A stretch of DNA of 64,000 nucleotides from Syntrophorhabdaceae bacterium (GTDB taxonomy: Bacteria > Desulfobacterota > Syntrophorhabdia > Syntrophorhabdales > Syntrophorhabdaceae): positions 25,677 through 89,676 of the forward strand of contig DATKMQ010000055.1 of the NCBI GenBank assembly GCA_035541755.1, read 5' to 3'. Every line of letters starts with the position of its first letter. Position 1 is the stretch's first letter. A program made the translations under genes and the position numbers. Positions 37,006 to 44,991 of the stretch are shown here, in pieces. Under the pieces are notes generated by a model. The model was not told where the DNA came from. It saw only the letters and a program-made list of their open reading frames with translations, and made no database searches.

Positions 37006-39066
37006 ATGAATTTCATACTATGTATACATAACCACCAGCCAGTCGGAAATATGGATTACATCATTGAGGAGGCATATATGCGTGCATATATGCCTTTTTT
37101 TGATGTGCTCAAGTCTTTTCTGGGGATCAAGATTAATCTTCATTTCTCGGGGTATCTTTTTTCGTGGCTACAAAAGCATAAGCCCGACTACATCGAACTC
37201 ATCAGAGAATTAGCGAGAAAAGGACAGATTGAAATCGTATGCGGGGGCATGTACGAGCCGGTGTTAGCCCTCTTGCCGGAACAAGACGGCATCTCGCAGA
37301 TCGTGATGCATAAAGACCTTATGAAGCGCGTCTTTAGCGAGGAGCCCATGGGTATGTGGCTTGCAGAGCGGGTATATGAGCCGCAGATACCGAGGATACT
37401 CCATAAGGCGGGCATTGCCTACACCTTAGTCGATGACAACCATTTTAAATCCGTGGGGTTTTCCGACGAGGACCTCTACGGTTATTATGTAACCGAATAC
37501 GAGGGCCATCCCCTTTCCATCTTTCCCGGGCTCGAAACATTACGCTACACCATCCCTTTTAAGCCTCTTAGCACGCTTGACGAGTATCTCAAGGGTGTTG
37601 CCGGTGAGGGCGGCGATCTCGTTGTGTTCGGGGACGACGGGGAGAAGTTCGGCCTTTGGCCGGGCACTTATGATTCGGTGTATGGAGAGGGCTGGCTCGA
37701 ATCATTTTTTGAGTATCTCACCGCAAACAGGTCATGGCTCACGACCACCACATTCGGAGAGTACGCAGTCAAACATCCGCCAAAGGGCCGGGTCTATCTG
37801 GAGTGCTCATCATACAAAGAGATGGGAGAATGGAGCCTGCCCGCGAAGCTTGCAAGGGATTATGGCGAGTTGCTCCACAAGACCGACATCCCCTACGGGG
37901 ATTTTCTCAAAGGCGGTTACTACAAGAATTTTCTCATCAAGTATGATGAAAGCAACGACATGCATAAGAAGATGTTGCGTCTCTCCGACAAGGCTCAAAA
38001 ACATGATGAAGCGAGAAGGCACATCTTCATGGCCCAGGCAAACGACAGTTACTGGCACGGTGTTTTCGGAGGTCTTTACCTGCCGCACCTGCGGGCGTCC
38101 GTATATGGACATCTCATAGAAGCTGAAAAACTGCTTGACCCCGGTAAGCCGTTCGTGAGCGGTTATATCGAGGATGTGAATATGGACGGCCACGATGAGG
38201 CGGTTCTGGTAAACGACATAGTCGAAGCCACATTTCTTTTGAAAGAAGGAGGCGTTCTCTACGGCCTCGATTACAAGCCCTGTTCAGCGAATGTAACGGC
38301 TACTTTGCGCCGTAGATACGAAGGCTACCACGAAAAGATAAGAGAGGCCGTCTCCCCGAGTGTGGCCGATGGCACAAAGACCATCCATGACCTGATCATT
38401 GCCAAAGAGGAGGGACTTGATGAGTACCTTCACTATGACTGGTATGGAAGAGCCTGTCTCATCGATCATGTGATGGGCCAGGATGCTACGCTGGAGGCCT
38501 TCTATCAGTCCAGTTACTATGAACCGGGCGACTTTGTGGTCGAGCCTTATCAAGGGACCGTCAAGAAATCGAAAAAGGCCGTGGAATTACTGCTTGAACG
38601 GGCGGGTCATTTTCGGAAAGGCGGCGTCTGTCACGAGCTTACCATAAAGAAACAGGTGCTTTTGAGCGAAGGCCAGTCAGAATTGCAGGTGACATACCTG
38701 ATCGAGGGCAATGTCCGCGAGAGGTTTCTCATGGGAATTGAATTCAATTTCGCTTTTCTCGGAAGCGGCGGGGACAGGTATCTCAAAACAGATGAGGGCC
38801 GTTATCCACTGACCGTTCGCGAGATCCTGCCGGCCTCGAAACGGGTCACGTGCCATGACCCCTATCAGAAGATTGACGTCTCTCTCGCATGGGATCTCCC
38901 TGAGGCCATATGGACTTTCCCGGTCGAGGTGGTCTCCCTGTCCGAACAAGGTTTTGAACGGAATTATCAGAGCACAATGATCATGCCCGTCTGGACTATA
39001 GACCTGCCTCGGGGAAAAAGCGAGATCCATATCAGGCTTGACCTAAATGAGGCCCATGGCGTGTGA
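37006..39066 (+). CDS. GH57 alpha-glucan enzyme (alpha-amylase/4-alpha-glucanotransferase)
   Basis: A 686-residue glycoside hydrolase family 57 enzyme. The N-terminus FILCIHNHQPVGNMDYIIEE is the family start. The likely catalytic nucleophile is Glu121 in WLAERVYEP and the acid/base Asp is 210 or 211 in FGDDGEKFG, matching Thermococcus 4-alpha-glucanotransferase. The C-terminal part matches the DUF1925/DUF1926 beta domains of that subgroup. It is cytoplasmic and acts on glycogen or maltodextrin. It starts only 19 bases after tRNA-Asp, with no ribosome binding site and no promoter of its own that I can see. Confidence 0.92.
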   Translation: MNFILCIHNHQPVGNMDYIIEEAYMRAYMPFFDVLKSFLGIKINLHFSGYLFSWLQKHKPDYIELIRELARKGQIEIVCGGMYEPVLALLPEQDGISQIVMHKDLMKRVFSEEPMGMWLAERVYEPQIPRILHKAGIAYTLVDDNHFKSVGFSDEDLYGYYVTEYEGHPLSIFPGLETLRYTIPFKPLSTLDEYLKGVAGEGGDLVVFGDDGEKFGLWPGTYDSVYGEGWLESFFEYLTANRSWLTTTTFGEYAVKHPPKGRVYLECSSYKEMGEWSLPAKLARDYGELLHKTDIPYGDFLKGGYYKNFLIKYDESNDMHKKMLRLSDKAQKHDEARRHIFMAQANDSYWHGVFGGLYLPHLRASVYGHLIEAEKLLDPGKPFVSGYIEDVNMDGHDEAVLVNDIVEATFLLKEGGVLYGLDYKPCSANVTATLRRRYEGYHEKIREAVSPSVADGTKTIHDLIIAKEEGLDEYLHYDWYGRACLIDHVMGQDATLEAFYQSSYYEPGDFVVEPYQGTVKKSKKAVELLLERAGHFRKGGVCHELTIKKQVLLSEGQSELQVTYLIEGNVRERFLMGIEFNFAFLGSGGDRYLKTDEGRYPLTVREILPASKRVTCHDPYQKIDVSLAWDLPEAIWTFPVEVVSLSEQGFERNYQSTMIMPVWTIDLPRGKSEIHIRLDLNEAHGV

Positions 39067-39137
39067 CGCACCGCGACAGGCCTTAGTCGAGAACCCAAGC
39101 GGCATACAAGCGGCATTACGAGAAAGAGAAGACAGTC

Positions 39138-39989
39138 GTGGGGTTGGCCGCGGGATACAGGCTTGAAATGATTTCGGTTGTCATCACCACCTACAACAGA
39201 AAGGCTTTTCTCAGGGATGCGGTCCTCTCCGTACTCAACCAGGACTATTTGGACAAGGAAGTCATTGTCATCGATGACGGATCAACGGATAATTCCTCTG
39301 AGGTCCTGGAGGGATTGCCCGTTCGATACCTGTTAAAGGAAAATCGCGGTATAAGCAGCGCCAGGAACAAGGGTATTGAGTTAGCGAGAGGGGAATATAT
39401 AGCCTTTCTCGATGTTGATGACCTCTGGAAGAAGGCCAAGCTCTCAATTCAGATGACTGAAATGTGTAAGAAGGATTACCTCGTCTCCTACACTGATGAA
39501 ATCTGGATGAGAAACAAGAGACATCTCAATCAAAAAGCCAGGCACAAGAAATACTCCGGTCTTATCTTTGAGAGATGCCTTCCGCTGTGCATCATAAGTC
39601 CCTCCTCGGTGCTCATGAAACGGGATGTCTTTGACTGCGTGGGCAAATTTGATGAATCCATGCCCGTGTGCGAGGACTACGATATGTGGCTCAGGGTTAG
39701 TGCCCACTATCCCGTCCTTTTCGTGGACAAGCCGCTTATTGTAAAGCAGGGCGGTCACGAAGACCAGTTGTCCAAGCGATATCCTGCTATGGACAGATTC
39801 CGGATCGATAGCATAGTGAGGATACTGGATAGCAATGTGCTCAATGAGCAGATGCGAAACGCAGCCATATCGGAGCTCACAAAGAAATGCACGATCTATG
39901 CGAAGGGCGCCCTCAAAAGGGGTAAGATAGCTGAAGCAGATTCCTACCTCAGTCTTGTCGCCCCTTACGGCATTCGTATGGTGCCATGA
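39138..39989 (+). CDS. Family 2 glycosyltransferase
   Basis: About 273-283 residues. A GT-A fold glycosyltransferase: ISVVITTYNRKAFLRDAVLS, VIDDGSTDNSSE, ENRGISSARNKGIELARGEY and the metal-binding FLDVDDLW. The downstream acceptor block CEDYDMWLRVSAHYPV is present. The start is uncertain between GTG 39138 and ATG 39168; the latter begins exactly at the family N-terminus, and neither has a strong ribosome binding site. The sugar and acceptor are unknown, and no polysaccharide cluster surrounds it. Confidence 0.87.
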   Translation: MGLAAGYRLEMISVVITTYNRKAFLRDAVLSVLNQDYLDKEVIVIDDGSTDNSSEVLEGLPVRYLLKENRGISSARNKGIELARGEYIAFLDVDDLWKKAKLSIQMTEMCKKDYLVSYTDEIWMRNKRHLNQKARHKKYSGLIFERCLPLCIISPSSVLMKRDVFDCVGKFDESMPVCEDYDMWLRVSAHYPVLFVDKPLIVKQGGHEDQLSKRYPAMDRFRIDSIVRILDSNVLNEQMRNAAISELTKKCTIYAKGALKRGKIAEADSYLSLVAPYGIRMVP

Positions 39990-40037
39990 GAGTTGTGCGA
40001 ATCATGAAGAACGTCTCTTATTGAAATTCCCCGAGAA

Positions 40038-40787
40038 CTACTGAGACAGACGGTCCGAAATATCGCGGGCGGTATTCACAATATGCTTGGCCACGACCCC
40101 GATCTTGTCATCGGTCATGGAACCGGTGAAGCCGAGGATAGAAACGGATGCCACGGGATAACCGTTTGAATAGATGAGCGACGCGATGGCCCTGACCCCC
40201 ATGTGATACTCTTCGAGATCAAGACTGTAGCCTGTCTCACGCACTTTGACGATCTCTGTGAGAAACCTGTTGATATCCGTGACGCTGTTTTCAGTGTACT
40301 TTGGAAGCCCCCGTTCTTTGAGAAAACTTCGTATTTCATCGTCCCCGAGAGTTGAAAGGAAGGCCTTGCAAAAAACCGATGCCGTGATAGGAAAACGGGT
40401 GCCGATAGGAGAAGAGATTTTCAGCTTTTTTCGTGTTTCTATGGTATCGAGCACCTTGATTGCGTTATCCTCTCTGGCGCAGAGAAAGGCTGTTTCGTCC
40501 ACAAGTTCCACGAGCTTTTCGAGAAAAGGCCGTGCGATGGTTGTAAGCACATCCCCCTGAAGCACCGTCTTTGAAAGCTTGAACAGTTCCTGGCCCACGG
40601 CATATCGCTTGGAGGTCTTACTCTTGGTAATAAACCCCGTGTCTTGAAGCGCCTTGAGAATACCGAAAACGGTGCTTTTGCTGAGCCTCAATGCCCTGGC
40701 TATTTCGGTGACGCCAAGAGATTTGTTGCTCTCAACGATGAGTTTCAAGACATCAAGGGCTTTTTTTATGACCGGTGCGTCGTACAT
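40038..40787 (-). CDS. IclR-family transcriptional regulator
   Basis: A 249-residue regulator. The winged helix is at about 5-65 (PVIKKALDVLKLIVE, SLGVTEIARALRLSKSTVFG) and the IclR effector domain at about 75-248 (TIARPFLEKLVELVDETAFL, YSLDLEEYHMGVRAIASLIY). It is divergent from the CODH/ACS operon with 226 bases between the starts, so it is the best candidate to control it; the effector is not shown. A strong promoter precedes it. Confidence 0.92.
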   Translation of the reverse strand: MYDAPVIKKALDVLKLIVESNKSLGVTEIARALRLSKSTVFGILKALQDTGFITKSKTSKRYAVGQELFKLSKTVLQGDVLTTIARPFLEKLVELVDETAFLCAREDNAIKVLDTIETRKKLKISSPIGTRFPITASVFCKAFLSTLGDDEIRSFLKERGLPKYTENSVTDINRFLTEIVKVRETGYSLDLEEYHMGVRAIASLIYSNGYPVASVSILGFTGSMTDDKIGVVAKHIVNTARDISDRLSQ

Positions 40788-40804
40788 AATTCAGTATGGC
40801 GAAC

Positions 40805-40833
40805 GTTATACAACAATAATCGGTCTTTGTCAA
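40805..40833 (-). promoter_or_regulatory. Promoter of the IclR-type regulator
   Basis: On the minus strand TTGACA (40833-40828), a 17-base spacer and TATAAC (40810-40805), ending 17 bases before the start codon. Near consensus. Confidence 0.8.
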
Positions 40834-40970
40834 CGGTAATTCGATTGAAAACATTTAAAAACGATGACGCTTTCAAGAAAAGGAAATTTGATTTATAATA
40901 GTGAACGGAAAGTGCGCACATCGGGATGGTGTCTGTCCCTGCGTTAAGCGTGCGAGGCTTGGTGGTTTTC

Positions 40971-41002
40971 AAATTATCGTTTGTTAAAGAGAGAGATAAT
41001 TT
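40971..41002 (+). promoter_or_regulatory. Inverted repeat upstream of the CODH/ACS operon
   Basis: A perfect eight-base inverted repeat, AAATTATC (40971-40978) and GATAATTT (40995-41002), ending 11 bases before the RACo start. The two arms are also each followed by TTGTTAAA (from 40981 and 41001). It may be an operator for the divergent IclR protein, or an RNA hairpin over the start region. Confidence 0.5.
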
Positions 41003-41013
41003 GTTAAAATGAC

Positions 41014-43020
41014 ATGTTTAAGGATATGCCGAGAGAATATAGAATAAGATTTCTGCCCATAGATCGGTTGTTTCCGGCACGGGAAAATCAAAGCATTCTG
41101 GAATTGGCCATGGATGCGGGGGTCCACATTAACGCCTCGTGCGGTGGAAACGGTGTATGCGGCAAGTGCAAGGTTCGCCTTACCGAGGGAAACATCACGT
41201 CTCTTCCATCGGCCGCTATAGGTGAGGATGAGTACAGCGAAGGTTTCAGACTTGCGTGCCAGTCCCTGGTTAAGGGTGACGTAACCGTCGAGATCCCCCT
41301 CGAATCGCAAATCGACAAAGCGATCCTCACGCGAACCGAAAAAGATACGCACATCTTTTCCAATTCAGAGGGGCGGATTTTTCAAGCGCCCACCATACCT
41401 CTCGTGTCCAACGTTTATGTGGAGCTTTCGGAACCTACCCTCAATGACAATAGGGCCGATCTTGACAGACTTACGCGAGGGATATCTGATTGTGTGGGCC
41501 TGGCCCCGGTTACTGCTACTCTTGAAGTCATCAGAGGGCTTGGCAAGATTTTGCGGGACGGTGGGTGGAAGGTTACAGCAACCGTTGCCGGGCACAGCGA
41601 AGGGTATGAGATCGTCGGGGTGGATTCTGGCAACAAATTAGACGGCCAGTACGCAGTAGCCATAGACATAGGTACCACAACGGTCTGGGCTAGATTGCTC
41701 GACATAGGATGTGGGTGGCCGGGGGTAAAAAATCTTAAGCCGGAACGCGGGTGGGAAGGCAAACAACCTGCTTCAGGGCAGGTCATAGCCGAGGCAGCCG
41801 ATTACAACGGCCAGATAAGCTATGGCGAGGATGTGATCTCCCGCATCGTCTACGCGCGAAAAAAAGGTGGACTCAAAAAGCTCCAATCCACGGTTATGAA
41901 AACGATCAATGAGCTTATCGATGGATTGCTCGCACGAAGCGGAGTGGACAGGGAGCAGATATTGCTTGTCAGCTTTGCGGGCAACACCACCATGATACAC
42001 CTTTTACTGGATATCGACCCCACACATATCATGCTAGCGCCCTACACCCCCCAGGCAACGCACTTTGGAAGACTGAAGGCGCGAGAACTTGGCGTCAATG
42101 TGGGCGAGCGAACCTCGGCCTATGTGCTTCCCTGTGTGTCATCGTACGTGGGCGGAGATATTGTCTCAGGGGTGCTTGCCTCAGGCATGACAGAGGACGA
42201 AAGTATACGCCTCTTTATGGATATCGGCACCAACGGAGAGATCGTACTCGGCAACAAGGACTGGCTTCTTTCGGCGTCCTGTTCTGCCGGTCCGGCTTTC
42301 GAAGGCGGCGGCATTCAATTCGGCACGCGCGCGTCACGGGGCGCCATAGAGCGAGTGAGGATAAATCCGGCGAGTTTCGAACCTATGATTTTCACAGTTG
42401 AGAGAGCGAGACCAACTGGTATTTGCGGTTCAGGCCTCATAGACCTTGTTGCCGGTCTTCTCGAAGCCGGTCTTATCGATGAACGAGGTAAGTTCGCTCG
42501 AGACGCTGCCACGAGCCGGCTCAGAGAAAAGACCACGGGTTGGGAGTACGTGGTCTGCTACGCCTCGGAAACTCAGATAGACCAGGATATTGTAATCACG
42601 GAAGTGGACCTCGACAATCTTATCAGGACCAAGGCCGCTATGTTTGCAGGAACCAAAGTGTTACTCGATCGGGCGGGCCTTGATTTTCGCGAGATTGACA
42701 CGATTATTATTGCCGGAGGCTTTGGCCACTACATCGATACGGAAAAGGCCAAGACAATAGGACTTTTACCTGAACTGCCTAACGAGCGGTTCCGTTTTAT
42801 CGGCAATGGCTCGCTCGCGGGGGCGCATCTCGTTGCGGTGAATCGGGACTGCTGGAAAAGAGCGGAAGAGATTTCCAGAATGATAACCAACGTCGAACTT
42901 TCGAGTAACAACAGGTTCATGGATGAATTTGTGGCCGCCATGTTTTTGCCCCATACGGACCGGCGACTTTTTCCAGAGGTAACGGCACGGCGTGAGAGGT
43001 ACAAGAAATGCCGAAAGTAA
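41014..43020 (+). CDS. acsV: Reductive activator of corrinoid iron-sulfur protein (RACo)
   Basis: A 668-residue ATP-dependent activator that re-reduces inactive Co(II) corrinoid protein. An N-terminal plant-type 2Fe-2S domain has Cys43, Cys49, Cys52 and Cys82 in ASCGGNGVCGKC and RLACQS. A linker and a large ASKHA ATPase-fold domain (DUF4445) follow, with AVAIDIGTTTVWARL, SFAGNTTMIHLLL, FMDIGTNGEIVLG and IIIAGGFGHYIDTEKA. It is the first gene of the CODH/ACS operon. The start may instead be ATG 41026. The end overlaps the next gene by 13 bases. Confidence 0.92.
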   Translation: MFKDMPREYRIRFLPIDRLFPARENQSILELAMDAGVHINASCGGNGVCGKCKVRLTEGNITSLPSAAIGEDEYSEGFRLACQSLVKGDVTVEIPLESQIDKAILTRTEKDTHIFSNSEGRIFQAPTIPLVSNVYVELSEPTLNDNRADLDRLTRGISDCVGLAPVTATLEVIRGLGKILRDGGWKVTATVAGHSEGYEIVGVDSGNKLDGQYAVAIDIGTTTVWARLLDIGCGWPGVKNLKPERGWEGKQPASGQVIAEAADYNGQISYGEDVISRIVYARKKGGLKKLQSTVMKTINELIDGLLARSGVDREQILLVSFAGNTTMIHLLLDIDPTHIMLAPYTPQATHFGRLKARELGVNVGERTSAYVLPCVSSYVGGDIVSGVLASGMTEDESIRLFMDIGTNGEIVLGNKDWLLSASCSAGPAFEGGGIQFGTRASRGAIERVRINPASFEPMIFTVERARPTGICGSGLIDLVAGLLEAGLIDERGKFARDAATSRLREKTTGWEYVVCYASETQIDQDIVITEVDLDNLIRTKAAMFAGTKVLLDRAGLDFREIDTIIIAGGFGHYIDTEKAKTIGLLPELPNERFRFIGNGSLAGAHLVAVNRDCWKRAEEISRMITNVELSSNNRFMDEFVAAMFLPHTDRRLFPEVTARRERYKKCRK

Positions 43021-43781
43021 TCGCCGTGGCCGGCAAGGGAGGGGTAGGTAAGACCACGATTGGCGGGATGCTCGTCCGATACCTCCTTGAGTTGATACAT
43101 AATGGTCCCGTGCTCGCAGTCGACGCGGATCCGAACTCGAACCTCAATGAGGTTCTGGGGGTAAACGTGAACGCCACGATCGGCCAGGTGCGGGAACTCA
43201 TGAAAATGGATGTGCCGGCGGGTATGACTAAGGATGTTTGGGTTGAATACGAAATTCAGAAGGCGGTTATAGAAGCGAAGGGTTTCGATCTTTTGGTTAT
43301 GGGACGGCCTGAAGGGGCCGGTTGTTATTGCGCAGCCAACAGTCTTGCCAAGCAATCGATCGATGCGCTCAAGAAGAATTACGCCTACGTGATTGTGGAT
43401 AACGAAGCAGGCATGGAACATATGAGCAGACTTGTCACACAGGACGTGGATATCCTCTATATAATCTCTGACGCCACGCCAAGAGGGCTCCTCACGGCGT
43501 CAAGAATTTTCGGCTTGATCGGGGAATTGAAATTGAATATACTGACAACTCATATTCTCATTAACGGTCTTAAGGAAAATGACGACGGACAATTGCTTCG
43601 AGGCATAGCCGCACAAAAGGGCATGAACGTTGCCGGTGTAGTGAGAGACGACCGGGAAGTCAGAACCAAGGACGCGGAGGGAAAATCCGTATTTGAGCTC
43701 ACGGGCTCTAACCTCGCTCTTGCCGATGTATACGCCATATTTGAGAAGACCATACGAGATCCGCTGAACCACAATAGATAG
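43008..43781 (+). CDS. cooC: CODH/ACS nickel-insertion ATPase (CooC/AcsF)
   Basis: A 257-residue MinD-type ATPase that inserts nickel into CODH or ACS. The deviant Walker A is GKGGVGKTT (9-17). The nickel-binding CXC motif is Cys106-Tyr-Cys108 in EGAGCYCAAN, diagnostic for CooC/AcsF. It overlaps acsV by 13 bases and is followed by the small unknown gene. Whether it serves CODH, ACS or both cannot be told from sequence. Confidence 0.92.
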   Translation: MPKVIAVAGKGGVGKTTIGGMLVRYLLELIHNGPVLAVDADPNSNLNEVLGVNVNATIGQVRELMKMDVPAGMTKDVWVEYEIQKAVIEAKGFDLLVMGRPEGAGCYCAANSLAKQSIDALKKNYAYVIVDNEAGMEHMSRLVTQDVDILYIISDATPRGLLTASRIFGLIGELKLNILTTHILINGLKENDDGQLLRGIAAQKGMNVAGVVRDDREVRTKDAEGKSVFELTGSNLALADVYAIFEKTIRDPLNHNR

Positions 43782-43803
43782 CCTGGTTTTGCTGGAGGAG
43801 ACT

Positions 43804-44025
43804 ATGACCGATGAATATATGAGCTACGACGAAAAAAAGGATTTCAGCGGAAAGAAAGTAAAAGTCCTGGGGTCCACATATGAGGCAGGTAAGCCCAACG
43901 AACGGGGCGACTGGAGGGCCAAGCTTGAAACCAGAGAGGATAAGCTGGGATATCTCAAATCGGCCTTGAGATACTGGTATAGCAAGGATTGGTTCGGCAG
44001 CGAAAGAAGAAAACAAGACGCGTGA
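43804..44025 (+). CDS. Small charged protein of the CODH/ACS operon, unknown
   Basis: A 73-residue soluble protein (from MTDEYMSYDEKK to SERRKQDA). ATG 43804 follows GGAGG. It is strongly charged, with aromatic residues in ALRYWYSKDWFG and no Cys or His cluster, signal peptide or membrane segment. I do not recognise it. It lies between cooC and acsD with 22-base and 12-base gaps, so it is certainly cotranscribed with the pathway genes. A structural or assembly role is only a guess. Confidence 0.75.
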   Translation: MTDEYMSYDEKKDFSGKKVKVLGSTYEAGKPNERGDWRAKLETREDKLGYLKSALRYWYSKDWFGSERRKQDA

Positions 44026-44037
44026 GGGAGGGCTTGA

Positions 44038-44982
44038 ATGGCGTTCGAGATTCCAAAGATAAAATATACGGGCTCAATCAAAGAGGTATCGATTGGAGAT
44101 GGCCCGCATGCGTTAAGGATCGGCGGAGAGTCCTGTTATCCTTTCTATCTTTTCGAAGGAGAGATGCCAAACCCTCCGAAGGTCGCCCTCGAGGTCTGGG
44201 ATTGTAAGCCCGATGACTGGCAGCATTGGACAATCGAGCCCTACCGCGATGTGATCCATGATCCTCTCTTGTGGGCCAAGAAGTGCGCCGACGCCTATCA
44301 AGCGGATATGATCGCCTTGCAGTTAAAAAGCGCAGATCCAAACGGCATGAACCGTGACGCGGAAGAGGTGGCTTCCCGGGTGAAAAGCATCGCCGACGCT
44401 CTCGCCATCCCGCTTATCGTCTGGGGCACGTCAAACGACGAAAAGGACGCGGTGCTTTTCAGGCGGATTGCAGAGGTATGTGAGGGAAGAAATGTTGCGC
44501 TGGGACCGGTGACGGAAAAGAACTACAAACAGGTGGGGGCCATGTCTATTGCGTACGGCCAGACTGTAGCGGCTTCTTCTCCGCTCGATGTCAACCTTGC
44601 CAAACAACTGAACATACTCCTTGGGAATCTGGGCGTACCCGATGAGAAGATCATTATGGACCCGACCACGGGTGCCCTCGGGTACGGGCTTGAATACACG
44701 TATTCGGTCATGGAACGTGACAGAATGGCGGGGCTCACCCAGGAAGACGCCAAGCTGCAGAACCCCATTATCTGTAACGTAGCGGATGAGGTCTGGAAAA
44801 CGCGTGAAGTGAGACTTACCAAAGAGGAAGATCCGAAACTGGGCGACGAGACCAAACGTTCCATATTGATAGAGTCTGTGACGGCTATGAGTCTCATTAT
44901 GGCTGGCGCCGATATCGTGATCGTGCGACATCCGGAAAGTATGAAGATCATCAAGGATATGATTCGGGAGTTGATGGTCTGA
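44038..44982 (+). CDS. acsD: Corrinoid iron-sulfur protein small subunit (CODH/ACS delta)
   Basis: A 314-residue TIM-barrel subunit that, with AcsC, carries the corrinoid methyl group between methyltetrahydrofolate and acetyl-CoA synthase. Family blocks are GGESCYPFYLFEGEMPNPP, VALEVWDCKPDDW and MDPTTGALGYGLEYTYSVME. GGAGG lies 7 bases before the ATG. The next gene, CODH, begins 9 bases after the stop. Confidence 0.95.
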   Translation: MAFEIPKIKYTGSIKEVSIGDGPHALRIGGESCYPFYLFEGEMPNPPKVALEVWDCKPDDWQHWTIEPYRDVIHDPLLWAKKCADAYQADMIALQLKSADPNGMNRDAEEVASRVKSIADALAIPLIVWGTSNDEKDAVLFRRIAEVCEGRNVALGPVTEKNYKQVGAMSIAYGQTVAASSPLDVNLAKQLNILLGNLGVPDEKIIMDPTTGALGYGLEYTYSVMERDRMAGLTQEDAKLQNPIICNVADEVWKTREVRLTKEEDPKLGDETKRSILIESVTAMSLIMAGADIVIVRHPESMKIIKDMIRELMV

Positions 44983-44991
44983 GGAGGTACT

